DNA of 64,000 nt, from contig NZ_JAPDRH010000002.1 of NCBI RefSeq assembly GCF_040706555.1, forward strand, positions 930,001-994,000, read 5' to 3'. This document shows, piece after piece, positions 16,726 through 24,717 of the stretch. The stretch is from Lentisalinibacter salinarum. Its GTDB lineage: Bacteria; Pseudomonadota; Gammaproteobacteria; Steroidobacterales; Woeseiaceae. The position numbers and the translations under genes were made by a program. The notes under the pieces were generated by a model that did no database searches, was not told the DNA's origin, and saw only the letters and a program-made list of their open reading frames with translations. Within the stretch, counting starts at the first letter, position 1, and each line of letters begins with the position of its first letter.

Positions 16726-19370
16726 CCGGCCGCGCCGGCGGCCTCCGTCATGCGTACCACCTCCGCGCTGCCCACCTGCGCGAAGCGCCCTGGCGTGCAG
16801 GTGAGGATGATGATCTGGCACTCCCTGCCTGCCGCCGCAATCGCCGCACCCATGGTCTCCAGCCGTGCCGGGTCCGAGAAGCCGAGTGCGTCGTCGATGA
16901 TGAGCGGCACGCCGCCCTGCTCCGCGACGATACGGGCGGCGGCGAGGCGGGCCAGTATGCCGAGCTGTTCACGGGCGCCGATGCTGAGGCTTTCGAACGG
17001 CAGAGTACTGCCTTCGAGCGTGCGTGACTCCAGCGTCCAGTCGTCGGCGACGGCGATCTCGAAGCTCTGACCGAAGACGATGCGGCCGAGACGCTCGATG
17101 GCTTCCTTCAGCGGTGCGACGTATGCCTGGCGGGCGGCGTCGCGGTGTTGGTTCAGCGTGGTCCAGAGACGCTCGGTCGCGGCGGCGCGGCGGCGGGTGG
17201 TCTCCAGTTCGGCGCCGGTGTATTCCACCTCGCGCTCGGCGGCCTCGAGCGCCTCGTAGCGGCCGTCGGCCTGGGCGCGTTCCAGGCGGTCGTGGAGGAC
17301 CGCGCGCTGTTGCTCGGCCTGGGCGAGATCCCGCTCGGCGCGGGTCAGGGCATCCCGCGCATTGGTGTAGAGCGCCTCGACGGACTCGGGGTCGAGTTCG
17401 TCGAGGCGCCGACGGAGCTCGGTGGTGTCGGCCTCCAGCTTCTCGAGGCGCCCGGTGGCGTCGCGTACCCTGGCATCGAGCGCCTCGTCCGGTGTCTCCT
17501 CGCGGGCGGCGGCGAGGCGCTGTTGCCGGTCCTTCAGCGTCGCCTCCCGGCCGATGAGGGCTTCCCGCGTCTCTCGCAGCGCCGCATCCGCTTCGGCGTG
17601 TTCCTCACGGACGCCGGTCTCGCGCTGCCGCGCCGATTCGTAGTCCGACTCGGCGTCCCGCAGCGCCTCCTCCGCAGCCGTCAGCGCTTTGCGCGCGGCC
17701 ATCTGGTCGGCGGGCAGGCCATTGTCACCGCCACGCCGGGCCAGATACTCGTCGCAACGCCGCTGCAGGGAGACCACGGCCTCGCCGATCTCCTCGGCAC
17801 TGTCGCCCGCCAGTATCTCGGCGGCGCGTGCACGCAGCCGCCTCGTCTCGGCCTCGGCGTTGCGACGGGACTCGTTCTGCTCGATGGCCTCCTCCAGGCT
17901 CGCGACGCGGTAGCGCTGCAGCACGCTGGCGAGCGCGGTTCCGGCCTCCTCCAGATCCGCCTCCAGCTCGGCGGCGGTGCGCGGCGGCGCGATGCGCACG
18001 GAGGCGATGCCGGGAAAGCGGATCTCGAGGCCGGAGGCGACATAGCGCTTCTCCGCCTCGCCCTCGACCAAGCGGACGTCCTCGTCCTCGATGGTGAACT
18101 CCAGCGACTGCTCGGCGGTGACGGTGACGGCGGTCGCGGCGAGATCGCGCTTGCTCCTGGCCTTGTCGAGTTCGTGACTCGCGTTGCGGATGGACTCCAG
18201 GCCGGCGTCGTCGATCGCGATGTCGTGCAGCGTCTTCGAGTCCCGTTTCAGTTTCTCCGAGACGGTCGCGTGCTCCTTCAGGCGCTTCTCGTTGTTGGTA
18301 AGGCGATTGCGATCCTCCAGGTAGGCGAGGTCGCGGTGGATCGCCTCCACCCGTTCGAGGGCCGCGTTGCGGTGTTTGCGCTTGTCTTCGGCGACGCGGT
18401 GGGCGGAGTCCACCTTTTTCGCAAGTTCGGCAGCACGGTCGGCGAGCGGTTGTTGCCGCGCTTTCTGCTCGGCGAGGGCCTTCTCGTCCGTGGCTATGGT
18501 GTCGGCGAGCGCCTTACGCTCCTGTTCGGTCTTGCGGGCCGCGGCCACCTCCGCGGCGACGCCGGCGAGGCGGGTCTCGGCGAGCTCGAGTTCCTGGCGG
18601 AGCTGCGCGACGCTCTGCCAGGACTGCTCGTGCTCGGACAGTTTCGCCCGCAGATCGGGGAGAGCCTCGCGGCGGCGGCGGACGTCGGCCTGCAGGCGGT
18701 CGTGTTCGGCGGCGTCGCGTTCCACCTCGGCGAGTGCGGCGGCGGCGGCGTCGCGGGCGGCGACCGCCGCATCGAAGTCCTGCTCGAGGCGGGCGAACTT
18801 CGGCTTGCCGGTCTTCAGCGTGTAGTACTGCTCGTACTCGGCGCGGGCGGCCTCGTAGAGATCCATGTCCTCCACACCGGTGGCGGCCTGGCCGGCGGCC
18901 TCGTCGAGGGCATTGGACAGACCCTCGGAGTCCTTCAGGTCGGCGGGTGCCAGACTCGCGCCCTGCTCGGTGAGCAGCGCCTCCCACAGGGCGAGGTCAA
19001 CGGTCTCGTTCAGGATGGCCTCGACACGCTCGTGTGCCTCGCGGCCGGTGACCTGCTCGCGGCGCGGGGCGCTGATGTCGAGCGTGGTCTGGGGTGACTT
19101 GTTATAGGTCTTGGAATAGACGAAGCGGTAGTCCCCCGTCTCGATCTCGGCGGTGACCGTGCTGCCGACATCACGGCCGACGGGCATCACCGCCTTGATC
19201 GTCTGCTTTTTCGAGGAGTCGAGGTCGCGGATGAGGGTGAGCAGCGCCTCCACCAGGGTGGACTTGCCGGCCTCGTTGGGGCCCTCGACGATGGTGACGC
19301 CGTCGGCGAAGCGCACGTCGCAGGACTCTATGCCCTTCCAGTTCACGAGGGTGAGGCGACGGAGACGCAT
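16719..19370 (-). CDS. SbcC/Rad50-like SMC-type ATPase without zinc hook
   Basis: An 883-residue ATPase with Walker A GPNEAGKST (30-38), long coiled coils (about 170-770), an ABC signature-like block LSIGAREQLGIL and Walker B VPLIIDDALGF (821-831). It starts MRLRRLTLVNWKGIESCDVR, the pattern of a subfamily paired with DWQ-type nucleases. The middle carries no CxxC, so the zinc hook used for dimerisation by SbcC/Rad50 is missing. It probably forms a DNA end-processing complex with the SbcD-like gene one gene upstream. The intervening DMT transporter gene looks like an intruder. Family is clear, exact substrate is not. Confidence 0.85.
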   Translation of the reverse strand: MRLRRLTLVNWKGIESCDVRFADGVTIVEGPNEAGKSTLVEALLTLIRDLDSSKKQTIKAVMPVGRDVGSTVTAEIETGDYRFVYSKTYNKSPQTTLDISAPRREQVTGREAHERVEAILNETVDLALWEALLTEQGASLAPADLKDSEGLSNALDEAAGQAATGVEDMDLYEAARAEYEQYYTLKTGKPKFARLEQDFDAAVAARDAAAAALAEVERDAAEHDRLQADVRRRREALPDLRAKLSEHEQSWQSVAQLRQELELAETRLAGVAAEVAAARKTEQERKALADTIATDEKALAEQKARQQPLADRAAELAKKVDSAHRVAEDKRKHRNAALERVEAIHRDLAYLEDRNRLTNNEKRLKEHATVSEKLKRDSKTLHDIAIDDAGLESIRNASHELDKARSKRDLAATAVTVTAEQSLEFTIEDEDVRLVEGEAEKRYVASGLEIRFPGIASVRIAPPRTAAELEADLEEAGTALASVLQRYRVASLEEAIEQNESRRNAEAETRRLRARAAEILAGDSAEEIGEAVVSLQRRCDEYLARRGGDNGLPADQMAARKALTAAEEALRDAESDYESARQRETGVREEHAEADAALRETREALIGREATLKDRQQRLAAAREETPDEALDARVRDATGRLEKLEADTTELRRRLDELDPESVEALYTNARDALTRAERDLAQAEQQRAVLHDRLERAQADGRYEALEAAEREVEYTGAELETTRRRAAATERLWTTLNQHRDAARQAYVAPLKEAIERLGRIVFGQSFEIAVADDWTLESRTLEGSTLPFESLSIGAREQLGILARLAAARIVAEQGGVPLIIDDALGFSDPARLETMGAAIAAAGRECQIIILTCTPGRFAQVGSAEVVRMTEAAGAAGH

Positions 19371-19420
19371 CAGGAATGGAAGATGTGGGGAGACATGAAG
19401 CTGAGTTTAGCAATTGCCGG

Positions 19421-19477
19421 GTAGGAGGGGCTTCAGCCCCGAAATGCCCCGGCGATCGCGCCTGAAGGCGCTCCTAC
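19421..19477. repeat. REPIN: GGGGC and GCGCC stem variants, head to head
   Basis: GTAGGAG with hairpin GGGGCTTCAGCCCC, a short spacer, then the inverted unit with stem GCGCC/GGCGC. It lies just upstream of the SbcC-like gene. The right-hand GTAG gives the TAG stop of the DMT transporter (19474-19476). Confidence 0.85.
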
Positions 19478-20346
19478 CTCGAGCGCTGCAGGAGCACGAT
19501 GGCGACACCACCCAACGTCGCCGCGGAGGCGATCACGAGCCGCGGCGTGACGGCCTCCGCGAGCAGCATGACGCCGCCGAAGGCTGCGATCACCGGCACC
19601 GACAACTGCACCGTCGCCGCCCGGGTGGCGGTGAGGCCCTTCAGCGCCGCGTACCAGATGACGTAGCCGAGGCCGGACGCGACGGCGCCGGAGGCGATGG
19701 CCAGCAGGAAACCCGCCGCCGTGCCGTGCCAGCGGCCGACGAACGCGAGGCTCACGAGCAGCACCAGCGGCAGGCAGTAGAGGAAATTGTTGGCGGTGGC
19801 GACCAGCGGGTCGCCGCCGCCGCGGCCGAGCAGCGAATAAACGCCCCAGGCAATGCCGGCGATTATCATCAGCACTGCGCCGTCCACCGCCGGCGCGGTC
19901 ACGCCGGGCGAGACCAGATACACGAGACCGCCGATAGCGAGCGCGAGACCGGCCCATGAGACCGGCGGGAAGCGCTCGCCGGCGCGCAGCGCCGCGACGA
20001 ACATCGTCAGCTGCACCGCGCCGAACAGGATCAGCGCGCCGGTCGCCGCACCCAGCGTGACGTAGGCGAACGAGAAACAGACCATGTAGCCGAACAGCAT
20101 CGCCGCGGCACGCCAGCTGCCCGGCGCCCGACCGTGTCGGCGCCACCGCGGCGCGACGATGAGCGCGAGCATCGCGGCGCCCGAAGCGACGCGGACGGAC
20201 GCGAAGCTGGCCGGATCGATCAGCCCCGGGCCGAGCGCCATGCGGCACAGGATGGAGTTGGCCGCGAAGGCGATCATGGCCACGGCCGTCAGCGCGACGG
20301 TGGTCAGGACGCCGGGTGAGCGGGAGGTCGGCTCTCTCATCATCAC
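19474..20346 (-). CDS. DMT-superfamily transporter (EamA family)
   Basis: A 290-residue integral membrane protein with about ten hydrophobic segments in two EamA repeats (first about 12-145, second about 155-288), e.g. VLTTVALTAVAMIAFAANSI and GVYSLLGRGGGDPLVATAN. EamA carriers export amino acids or metabolites. It begins MMMREPTSRSPG and its TAG stop is inside a REP element. It is flanked by REP elements on both sides and splits the SbcC/SbcD-like pair, suggesting it was inserted or that the pair was rearranged. Substrate unknown. Confidence 0.88.
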   Translation of the reverse strand: MMMREPTSRSPGVLTTVALTAVAMIAFAANSILCRMALGPGLIDPASFASVRVASGAAMLALIVAPRWRRHGRAPGSWRAAAMLFGYMVCFSFAYVTLGAATGALILFGAVQLTMFVAALRAGERFPPVSWAGLALAIGGLVYLVSPGVTAPAVDGAVLMIIAGIAWGVYSLLGRGGGDPLVATANNFLYCLPLVLLVSLAFVGRWHGTAAGFLLAIASGAVASGLGYVIWYAALKGLTATRAATVQLSVPVIAAFGGVMLLAEAVTPRLVIASAATLGGVAIVLLQRSR

Positions 20347-20368
20347 CCGAGCGTATCAGGGTCGCATT

Positions 20369-20424
20369 GTAGGAGGGGCTTCAGCCCCGATACATTACCC
20401 AATCGGGCCTGAAGGCCCTCCTAC
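20369..20424. repeat. REPIN: GGGGC and GGGCC stem variants
   Basis: Head-to-head units with a TACATTACCCA spacer between GAT and ATC. It separates the DMT gene start and the SbcD-like stop, which lies two bases beyond its edge. Confidence 0.85.
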
Positions 20425-20425
20425 G

Positions 20426-21550
20426 TCAGGTCGAGCCGGACAACCGATACAGCAGCCTGAGTGCATCGCCAGCCGTCTCGTCGCCCGACTCCGACTGCGC
20501 CAGCAGTTCGTCCCAGGTGGCTTTCGCGTAGCCGGCCAGGGAAACCGAATCCTGGTCGAGTTCGTCGGGGACGATGGCCAGATCGGTGGTCCGCTCGCGG
20601 AGCCTGAGGCTCGCGAAGAGCTCCCTCCTCGTCTCGATGACCTCGTCCAGGACGGCGGCAGTGGCGAGGTTCACGCTGCCCGTGAAGCCCACCTTCACGG
20701 CCGTGCGCTCCTTGGCCGGCACGTCCTCGAGCCAGCTGCGGAAGCGTTCGACGTCGTCGGGCTCGTTCACGGTGAAGTGTTCGGCCACGAAGTGCCAGTC
20801 GCCGACGGGGAGTGGCGTAACCTCGCAGCGTCCGGCATCCACGTCGACCAGCAGCGCCTGGTTGGGGTCTTCCTCGACGAAGTCGGTGGCGACCGGCGCG
20901 CCGGAGTACCAGACGCGGCCGGTGTCACCGACGGGGGTCACCGAGTGGCGATCGCCGAGGGCGAGGTAATGGAAGCGGCCGTCGCCGATGGCCTGCTCGG
21001 CGGCAGCGAGGTCGACGATGGCCGGCTGCGATGCGTCCGGCGAGAGGTTGTCGGTCTGGCCGTGGCAGACGGCGATGCGGGTCACGCCGGCAGGTGCCGG
21101 GTCGAGGGACGCCGCGAGTTCGGCGCAGAGGTCGGCGTTCGGGCGCTTCGTGCGCCAGGGCGCGCCGGCTACCTCCACGGCCTCGGCGCCAGGCACGGCG
21201 ATAGGCGCCTGATCCCGGATGACGATGACGTGCTCCGGCGCGTCGCGGAATTCTCTTGTAGAGAAGATGGAGGCGCCGTCCAGCGGGTCGTGGTTGCCGG
21301 GCAGCAGGAATACGGGGACGGTCACCTGCCTCAGCGCCTCCAGCGTTCGCACCAGCGTCTCCCGGGAGATCTGGTTCGACTCGAACACGTCGCCGGCCAC
21401 CACGATGAACTGCGCCTCGTGTTCGACGGCGAGGCGGCCGAGGGCGGCGATGGCATCGATGCGCGCCTGGCTGAAGCGTGCTGAGGCCTCGGGCGTCAGG
21501 AAGGCGCGGGTCATGCCGAGCTGCCAGTCGGAGGTATGGAGGAAGCGCAT
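20426..21550 (-). CDS. SbcD/Mre11-like metallophosphoesterase
   Basis: A 374-residue calcineurin-like phosphoesterase: motif I HTSDWQLG (5-12), motif II GDVFES (Asp54), motif III GNHD (85-88), then VCHGQ and LALGDRH. Such enzymes are Mn-dependent DNA nucleases that work with an SMC-like ATPase. Motif I is DWQ where SbcD has DxH, so one metal ligand is replaced by Gln; a subfamily with this change is known from other bacteria. The C-terminal part (about 270-374) would be the capping or ATPase-binding region. It precedes the DMT and SbcC-like genes on the same strand. Confidence 0.87.
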   Translation of the reverse strand: MRFLHTSDWQLGMTRAFLTPEASARFSQARIDAIAALGRLAVEHEAQFIVVAGDVFESNQISRETLVRTLEALRQVTVPVFLLPGNHDPLDGASIFSTREFRDAPEHVIVIRDQAPIAVPGAEAVEVAGAPWRTKRPNADLCAELAASLDPAPAGVTRIAVCHGQTDNLSPDASQPAIVDLAAAEQAIGDGRFHYLALGDRHSVTPVGDTGRVWYSGAPVATDFVEEDPNQALLVDVDAGRCEVTPLPVGDWHFVAEHFTVNEPDDVERFRSWLEDVPAKERTAVKVGFTGSVNLATAAVLDEVIETRRELFASLRLRERTTDLAIVPDELDQDSVSLAGYAKATWDELLAQSESGDETAGDALRLLYRLSGST

Positions 21551-21567
21551 GCGCCGATCTTACCAAT

Positions 21568-21622
21568 GTAGGAGGGCCTTCAGGCCCGATGGATCAGGAA
21601 TCGGGCCTGAAGGCCCTCCTGC
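21568..21622. repeat. REPIN: two GGGCC-stem units
   Basis: Both halves are the GGGCCTTCAGGCCC type, separated by GGATCAGGA. The right half ends CTCCTGC, a one-base change of the usual CTCCTAC. It lies upstream of the SbcD-like start. Confidence 0.85.
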
Positions 21623-21712
21623 ATGCTGGTGGAGCGCAGCGCAGCATGACGGCTGCGCGGTATGCGCGTACGCTGCGGGCGACCAATCGGTCAATCACCG
21701 GGGAGAGACACA

Positions 21713-22180
21713 ATGAGAACGATACTGATCGCAGCGCTCGCGCTGCTGGGGACGGCGACGGTGCAGGCGGATCCCGCTACGGAGAAGGCCATTCGTGACC
21801 TGATCGTCTCCGGTAACGAATACGTGAAGAAGAATCTGAAGGGCGAGGAAGGCACGGTGGCCTCGGAGGGGTCCGTGGAGTTCTGGTCGAGCGGCGGCCT
21901 GCTGCAGAACGTGCCCGGCGACGCCCCGGTACAGGAGTTCGTCTCGTTCAGTCTGGAGCCGAAGCACATCACGGTGGTGACGCTGGTGCCAGGCCAGGCC
22001 GCTGCGGCATTCTATTATTCGGAAGGTTCGTTTCAGCCCAAGGGCTCGGAAGCCGTTCCCAACTACCTGACCCGTGTCACGGAGATTTACGTCAAGGAAA
22101 ACGGCAAGTGGAAGCTCCGCGGCGCACACTGGTCGCCGGTACAGGGCGGCAGCGGGACGAAGCAGACCTCGATCGACTAA
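21713..22180 (+). CDS. Exported NTF2-like/SnoaL-like protein
   Basis: A 155-residue protein with a signal peptide (MRTILIAALALLGTATVQA) and a mature domain with the helix-sheet pattern of NTF2-like proteins, ending in VTEIYVKENGKWKLRGAHWS, a strand pair typical of DUF4440/SnoaL-type folds. No catalytic residues can be named. The chosen ATG has GGGAGAGACACA upstream and starts the signal peptide; an upstream frame extension lacks sense. It stands alone between REP elements. Fold likeness is moderate; function unknown. Confidence 0.65.
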   Translation: MRTILIAALALLGTATVQADPATEKAIRDLIVSGNEYVKKNLKGEEGTVASEGSVEFWSSGGLLQNVPGDAPVQEFVSFSLEPKHITVVTLVPGQAAAAFYYSEGSFQPKGSEAVPNYLTRVTEIYVKENGKWKLRGAHWSPVQGGSGTKQTSID

Positions 22181-22187
22181 GGCTGAT

Positions 22188-22243
22188 GTAGGAGGGGCTT
22201 CAGCCCCGATTCCTTACCCAATCGGGCCTGAAGGCCCTCCTAC
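22188..22243. repeat. REPIN: GGGGC and GGGCC stem variants
   Basis: Eight bases after the preceding TAA stop and between convergent genes, where an RNA hairpin could also act as a transcription barrier for both. Spacer TCCTTACCCA. Confidence 0.85.
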
Positions 22244-22248
22244 ATCCA

Positions 22249-22650
22249 TCACATTGCGCCGAGAATGGCGCCCATCGCCGTGAGCGCCACCACGCAGTAG
22301 CCGCCGTTGACCAGCCACAGCGCGGCCGGGCGTTTCTCGAACAGGTAGATGACGCCGAGGAAGGTGGCCACCCAGCCGAGGCCTGCGGCGAGCCCTGCCA
22401 TGGTGGCAAACCCCATCGTGGCTTCGGGGCCGATGAACATGGCCAGGTTCACGGCTGCCGCCAGCATCAGCAGGAAAGAGACGCCGAAGACTAGCGGCAG
22501 GCTGCGCTTCGCGAGGTCTTCTTCGGTGTAGCCGTTGGCGTTCATCCACGCTTTGCCGAACAGCGGGCCGTACCAGAGGCCGCCGATGATGAAGGCCGAG
22601 GCGGCGGCGGCGAAGACTGCCAGCCAGTTGATGGCGGGTGCTGGGTTCAT
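22249..22650 (-). CDS. DUF1761 membrane protein
   Basis: A 133-residue protein with four hydrophobic segments. It shows the DUF1761 features: NWLAVFAAAASAFIIGGLWY at the N-terminus (WYGPLFGKAW follows), a conserved NGYTEEDL region and a C-terminal LWLVNGGYCVVALTAMGAIL helix. Function of the family is unknown. An array of four direct REP units lies 23 bp upstream of its ATG, so any transcript starting further up would carry four hairpins in its leader. It converges with the NTF2-like gene. Confidence 0.85.
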   Translation of the reverse strand: MNPAPAINWLAVFAAAASAFIIGGLWYGPLFGKAWMNANGYTEEDLAKRSLPLVFGVSFLLMLAAAVNLAMFIGPEATMGFATMAGLAAGLGWVATFLGVIYLFEKRPAALWLVNGGYCVVALTAMGAILGAM

Positions 22651-22672
22651 GTTTTTCTCTCCCCGGTTGCTG

Positions 22673-22785
22673 ATCGGGCCTGAAGGCCCTCCTACGGTTC
22701 GGATCGGGCCTGAAGGCCCTCCTACGGTTCGGATCGGGCCTGAAGGCCCTCCTACGGTTCGGATCGGGCCTGAAGGCCCTCCTAC
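22673..22785 (-). repeat. Tandem array of four direct REP units, 30-bp period
   Basis: Four identical 23-bp GGGCC-stem units in the same orientation, joined by identical GGTTCGG linkers. GTAG reads on the minus strand, towards DUF1761. This is unlike the head-to-head pairs elsewhere and indicates slippage or rolling duplication. Confidence 0.9.
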
Positions 22786-22832
22786 AGTGGTCGTAGGCTA
22801 GCCGAAGCGGCGGTTCTGCGGATTGTAAAAAA

Positions 22833-23660
22833 TTAACCTCGGCGGTCTAGGGGGAAGAAATTGGTCTGGGCGTCGAAGCCCTGGCGGAGGAAGTCGGTCG
22901 GGTTGAAGCCGCTGAAGTGGCGGAAGTCGCGGATGAAGTGGGACTGGTCCGAGTAGCCGCAGTGGTGGGCGACCGCGCTCCAGGGCACCGGCCCATCCGT
23001 CTGGATGACCCGCAGCACGTCGTTGAAACGGAGGATGCGCTGGTAGTACTTCGGCGTCACGCCCAGGTAACGACGGAACTCGCTGATGAGGTGCTTGCGG
23101 CTGCCGGAGTAGTCGGCGATGGCGTCGGCGTAACGCTCGCCGGTTTCGGCGGCGAGGCGATCGACCACCTCCAGTATCGGTGCCGGCGGCGCGAGGTCTT
23201 CCCGGTAACGGGCGGCCAGCCACTCCTCGGCCACAGCGAATTTCGCCGCGCGGGCTTCCGCACCTGCCAGCTTGTCGCGCAGCACGAGCAGCTCGCCGCC
23301 GAGCACCTCCTCGCCGGGCACCACGCGCTCGCTGAAGCCGTCCAGTGGAAGGTGCAGGAAGGGCCGTGCGCCGGCCGCCCGGAACTGGATGACGAACATC
23401 TCCGAGTCGGGGTGCGCCGAGATGGTGATGTGATGGCGGAGCATGCCCGACACCCAGCCGCCGCGGAAGAAGCCGTTCGGCGCCAGGGTCTCGTTGTCGC
23501 AGGTGTGGCGCTCGATGCCGTCGAGCTCGAAGATCAGGAAGACGTGGCCGCTGGGCACCACGCGCTCGACGGAGTGGTCCGGCTGCCAGCCGCGGTAGTG
23601 GAAGAGCGTCTCGACGTGGGCGTCGAGGGGGGCGGCGGGGGCGTGGAAGGCGATGTCCAT
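22833..23660 (-). CDS. AraC-family transcriptional regulator
   Basis: A 275-residue regulator with an N-terminal cupin-like sensing domain (about 1-150; VERVVPSGHVFLIFELDG) and a C-terminal pair of helix-turn-helices (about 175-265) ending in the AraC signature: WSAVAHHCGYSDQSHFIRDF then SGFNPTDFLR. The N-terminal domain resembles DUF6597-type AraC regulators. It is divergent from djlA with one REP unit between. The regulated genes and effector are unknown. Confidence 0.9.
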   Translation of the reverse strand: MDIAFHAPAAPLDAHVETLFHYRGWQPDHSVERVVPSGHVFLIFELDGIERHTCDNETLAPNGFFRGGWVSGMLRHHITISAHPDSEMFVIQFRAAGARPFLHLPLDGFSERVVPGEEVLGGELLVLRDKLAGAEARAAKFAVAEEWLAARYREDLAPPAPILEVVDRLAAETGERYADAIADYSGSRKHLISEFRRYLGVTPKYYQRILRFNDVLRVIQTDGPVPWSAVAHHCGYSDQSHFIRDFRHFSGFNPTDFLRQGFDAQTNFFPLDRRG

Positions 23661-23679
23661 GATGCCAATTCTAGAAGAG

Positions 23680-23702
23680 ATCGGGGCTGAAGCCCCTCCT
23701 GC
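23680..23702 (-). repeat. Single REP unit, GGGGC stem
   Basis: A lone unit on the minus strand (ends CTCCTGC) in the short gap between divergent araC-type and djlA genes, where it lies in the promoter region of both. Confidence 0.75.
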
Positions 23703-23729
23703 CAGGCGCGGCGTTGGTAAACTGGGCGT

Positions 23730-24503
23730 ATGTTGTTCGTCATCATCGGTACTCTGCTAGGCGGGCTCTTCGGCGGCCTGAAAGGGCTCCTGATCGGCGC
23801 CGCGCTCGGCTGGCTGGCCGGGCGCGCTATCCAGCGCTGGCTGATCGGCCAGCTGAGCGTCGTGCAGTCGCAGCTGCTGGACTCCACGTTTTCGGTGATG
23901 GGTGCGCTGTGCAAGACCGACGGCGTGGTCACCCGCGAGGAAATCAACGCCGCCGAACGGATCTTCGACATGCTGCAGCTCGGCGCCGAACAGCGCCGCG
24001 ACGCCAAGGCCGCCTTCAACCGGGGCAAGGAGCCGGACTTCGACCTGGACGCGGCGGTGGACGCCTTCGCGCAGCTGAGCCGGCGCCAGGGGCCGCTGAT
24101 CCAGCTCTTCCTGCAGCTGCAGGTAATGGCGGTGGCGGCCGACGGCAAGGTGGACCCCGCCGAGCACGACATGCTGGTACGGGTGGCGCGGCGGCTCGGC
24201 GTGGGCGAGGGCGCCGTCGCACAGCTCGAGGCCCTGCTGCGCACCGCATCGGCGGGCCCGTCGGGCGCACCCGGTGGGCCGCCCGCCGGCAAACGGCTGG
24301 AGGATGCCTATGCGGCGCTGGGAATCTCGAAAGATGCCGGCGACGCGGAGGTGAAGCGTGCCTACCGCAAGCTCATCAGCGAGAACCACCCCGACAAGCT
24401 GGCCGCCCGCGGGCTGCCCGAGAGCATGCGCGCGGTGGCCGAGGAACGCTCGCGCGAGATCAACGCCGCCTACGACCTCATCAAGGATTCAAGAGGCATG
24501 TAG
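23730..24503 (+). CDS. djlA: DjlA-like membrane-anchored J-domain co-chaperone
   Basis: A 257-residue protein with a glycine-rich N-terminal membrane segment (FVIIGTLLGGLFGGLKGLLI), a TerB-like helical domain (about 50-165; DGVVTREEINAAERIFDML, ADGKVDPAEHDMLVRVARRL) and a C-terminal J domain (about 190-255) with the HPDK motif. DjlA stimulates DnaK ATPase at the inner membrane. Domain order matches E. coli DjlA. The TAG stop after the final Met is in the GTAG of a REP element. No partner genes adjacent. Confidence 0.92.
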   Translation: MLFVIIGTLLGGLFGGLKGLLIGAALGWLAGRAIQRWLIGQLSVVQSQLLDSTFSVMGALCKTDGVVTREEINAAERIFDMLQLGAEQRRDAKAAFNRGKEPDFDLDAAVDAFAQLSRRQGPLIQLFLQLQVMAVAADGKVDPAEHDMLVRVARRLGVGEGAVAQLEALLRTASAGPSGAPGGPPAGKRLEDAYAALGISKDAGDAEVKRAYRKLISENHPDKLAARGLPESMRAVAEERSREINAAYDLIKDSRGM

Positions 24504-24592
24504 GAGGGGCTGGTAGGAGGGGCTTTAGCCCCGATTCATTACCGGATTCATTACCCGATACGTTGTTCAATCGGGCCTGAAGGCCCTCCTAC
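24500..24592. repeat. REPIN with partial extra copy and long spacer
   Basis: A partial GTAGGAGGGGC copy containing the djlA stop (24501-24503) is followed by a full unit with hairpin GGGGCTTTAGCCCC, a 39-bp spacer with two near-copies of GATTCATTACC, and an inverted GGGCC unit. Confidence 0.85.
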
Positions 24593-24679
24593 GTGCATTA
24601 AGTCAAATGCAGGCGGAAGCTCAAGTCTTGCATCTGATACGGCCGTCTGCGATTTTGGGCCTGTCACTTGTAGAACGAA

Positions 24680-24697
24680 ACCGACCGCCTGGTCGGT
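24680..24697. promoter_or_regulatory. TetR-type palindromic operator candidate
   Basis: ACCGACC-GCCT-GGTCGGT, a perfect 7-bp inverted repeat 20 bp upstream of the DUF6351 start, overlapping TATAAG that could be a -10 element. The symmetry and the ACCGACC half-site fit TetR-family operators. No tetR gene lies nearby in the window. Confidence 0.5.
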
Positions 24698-24717
24698 ATA
24701 AGAAGAGGGGGAGAAGC

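Noticed and set aside
22673..22785. Tandem repeat array resembling a mini-CRISPR
   Set aside because: The spacers are identical 7-bp linkers and the units are REP hairpins found singly elsewhere; no cas genes.
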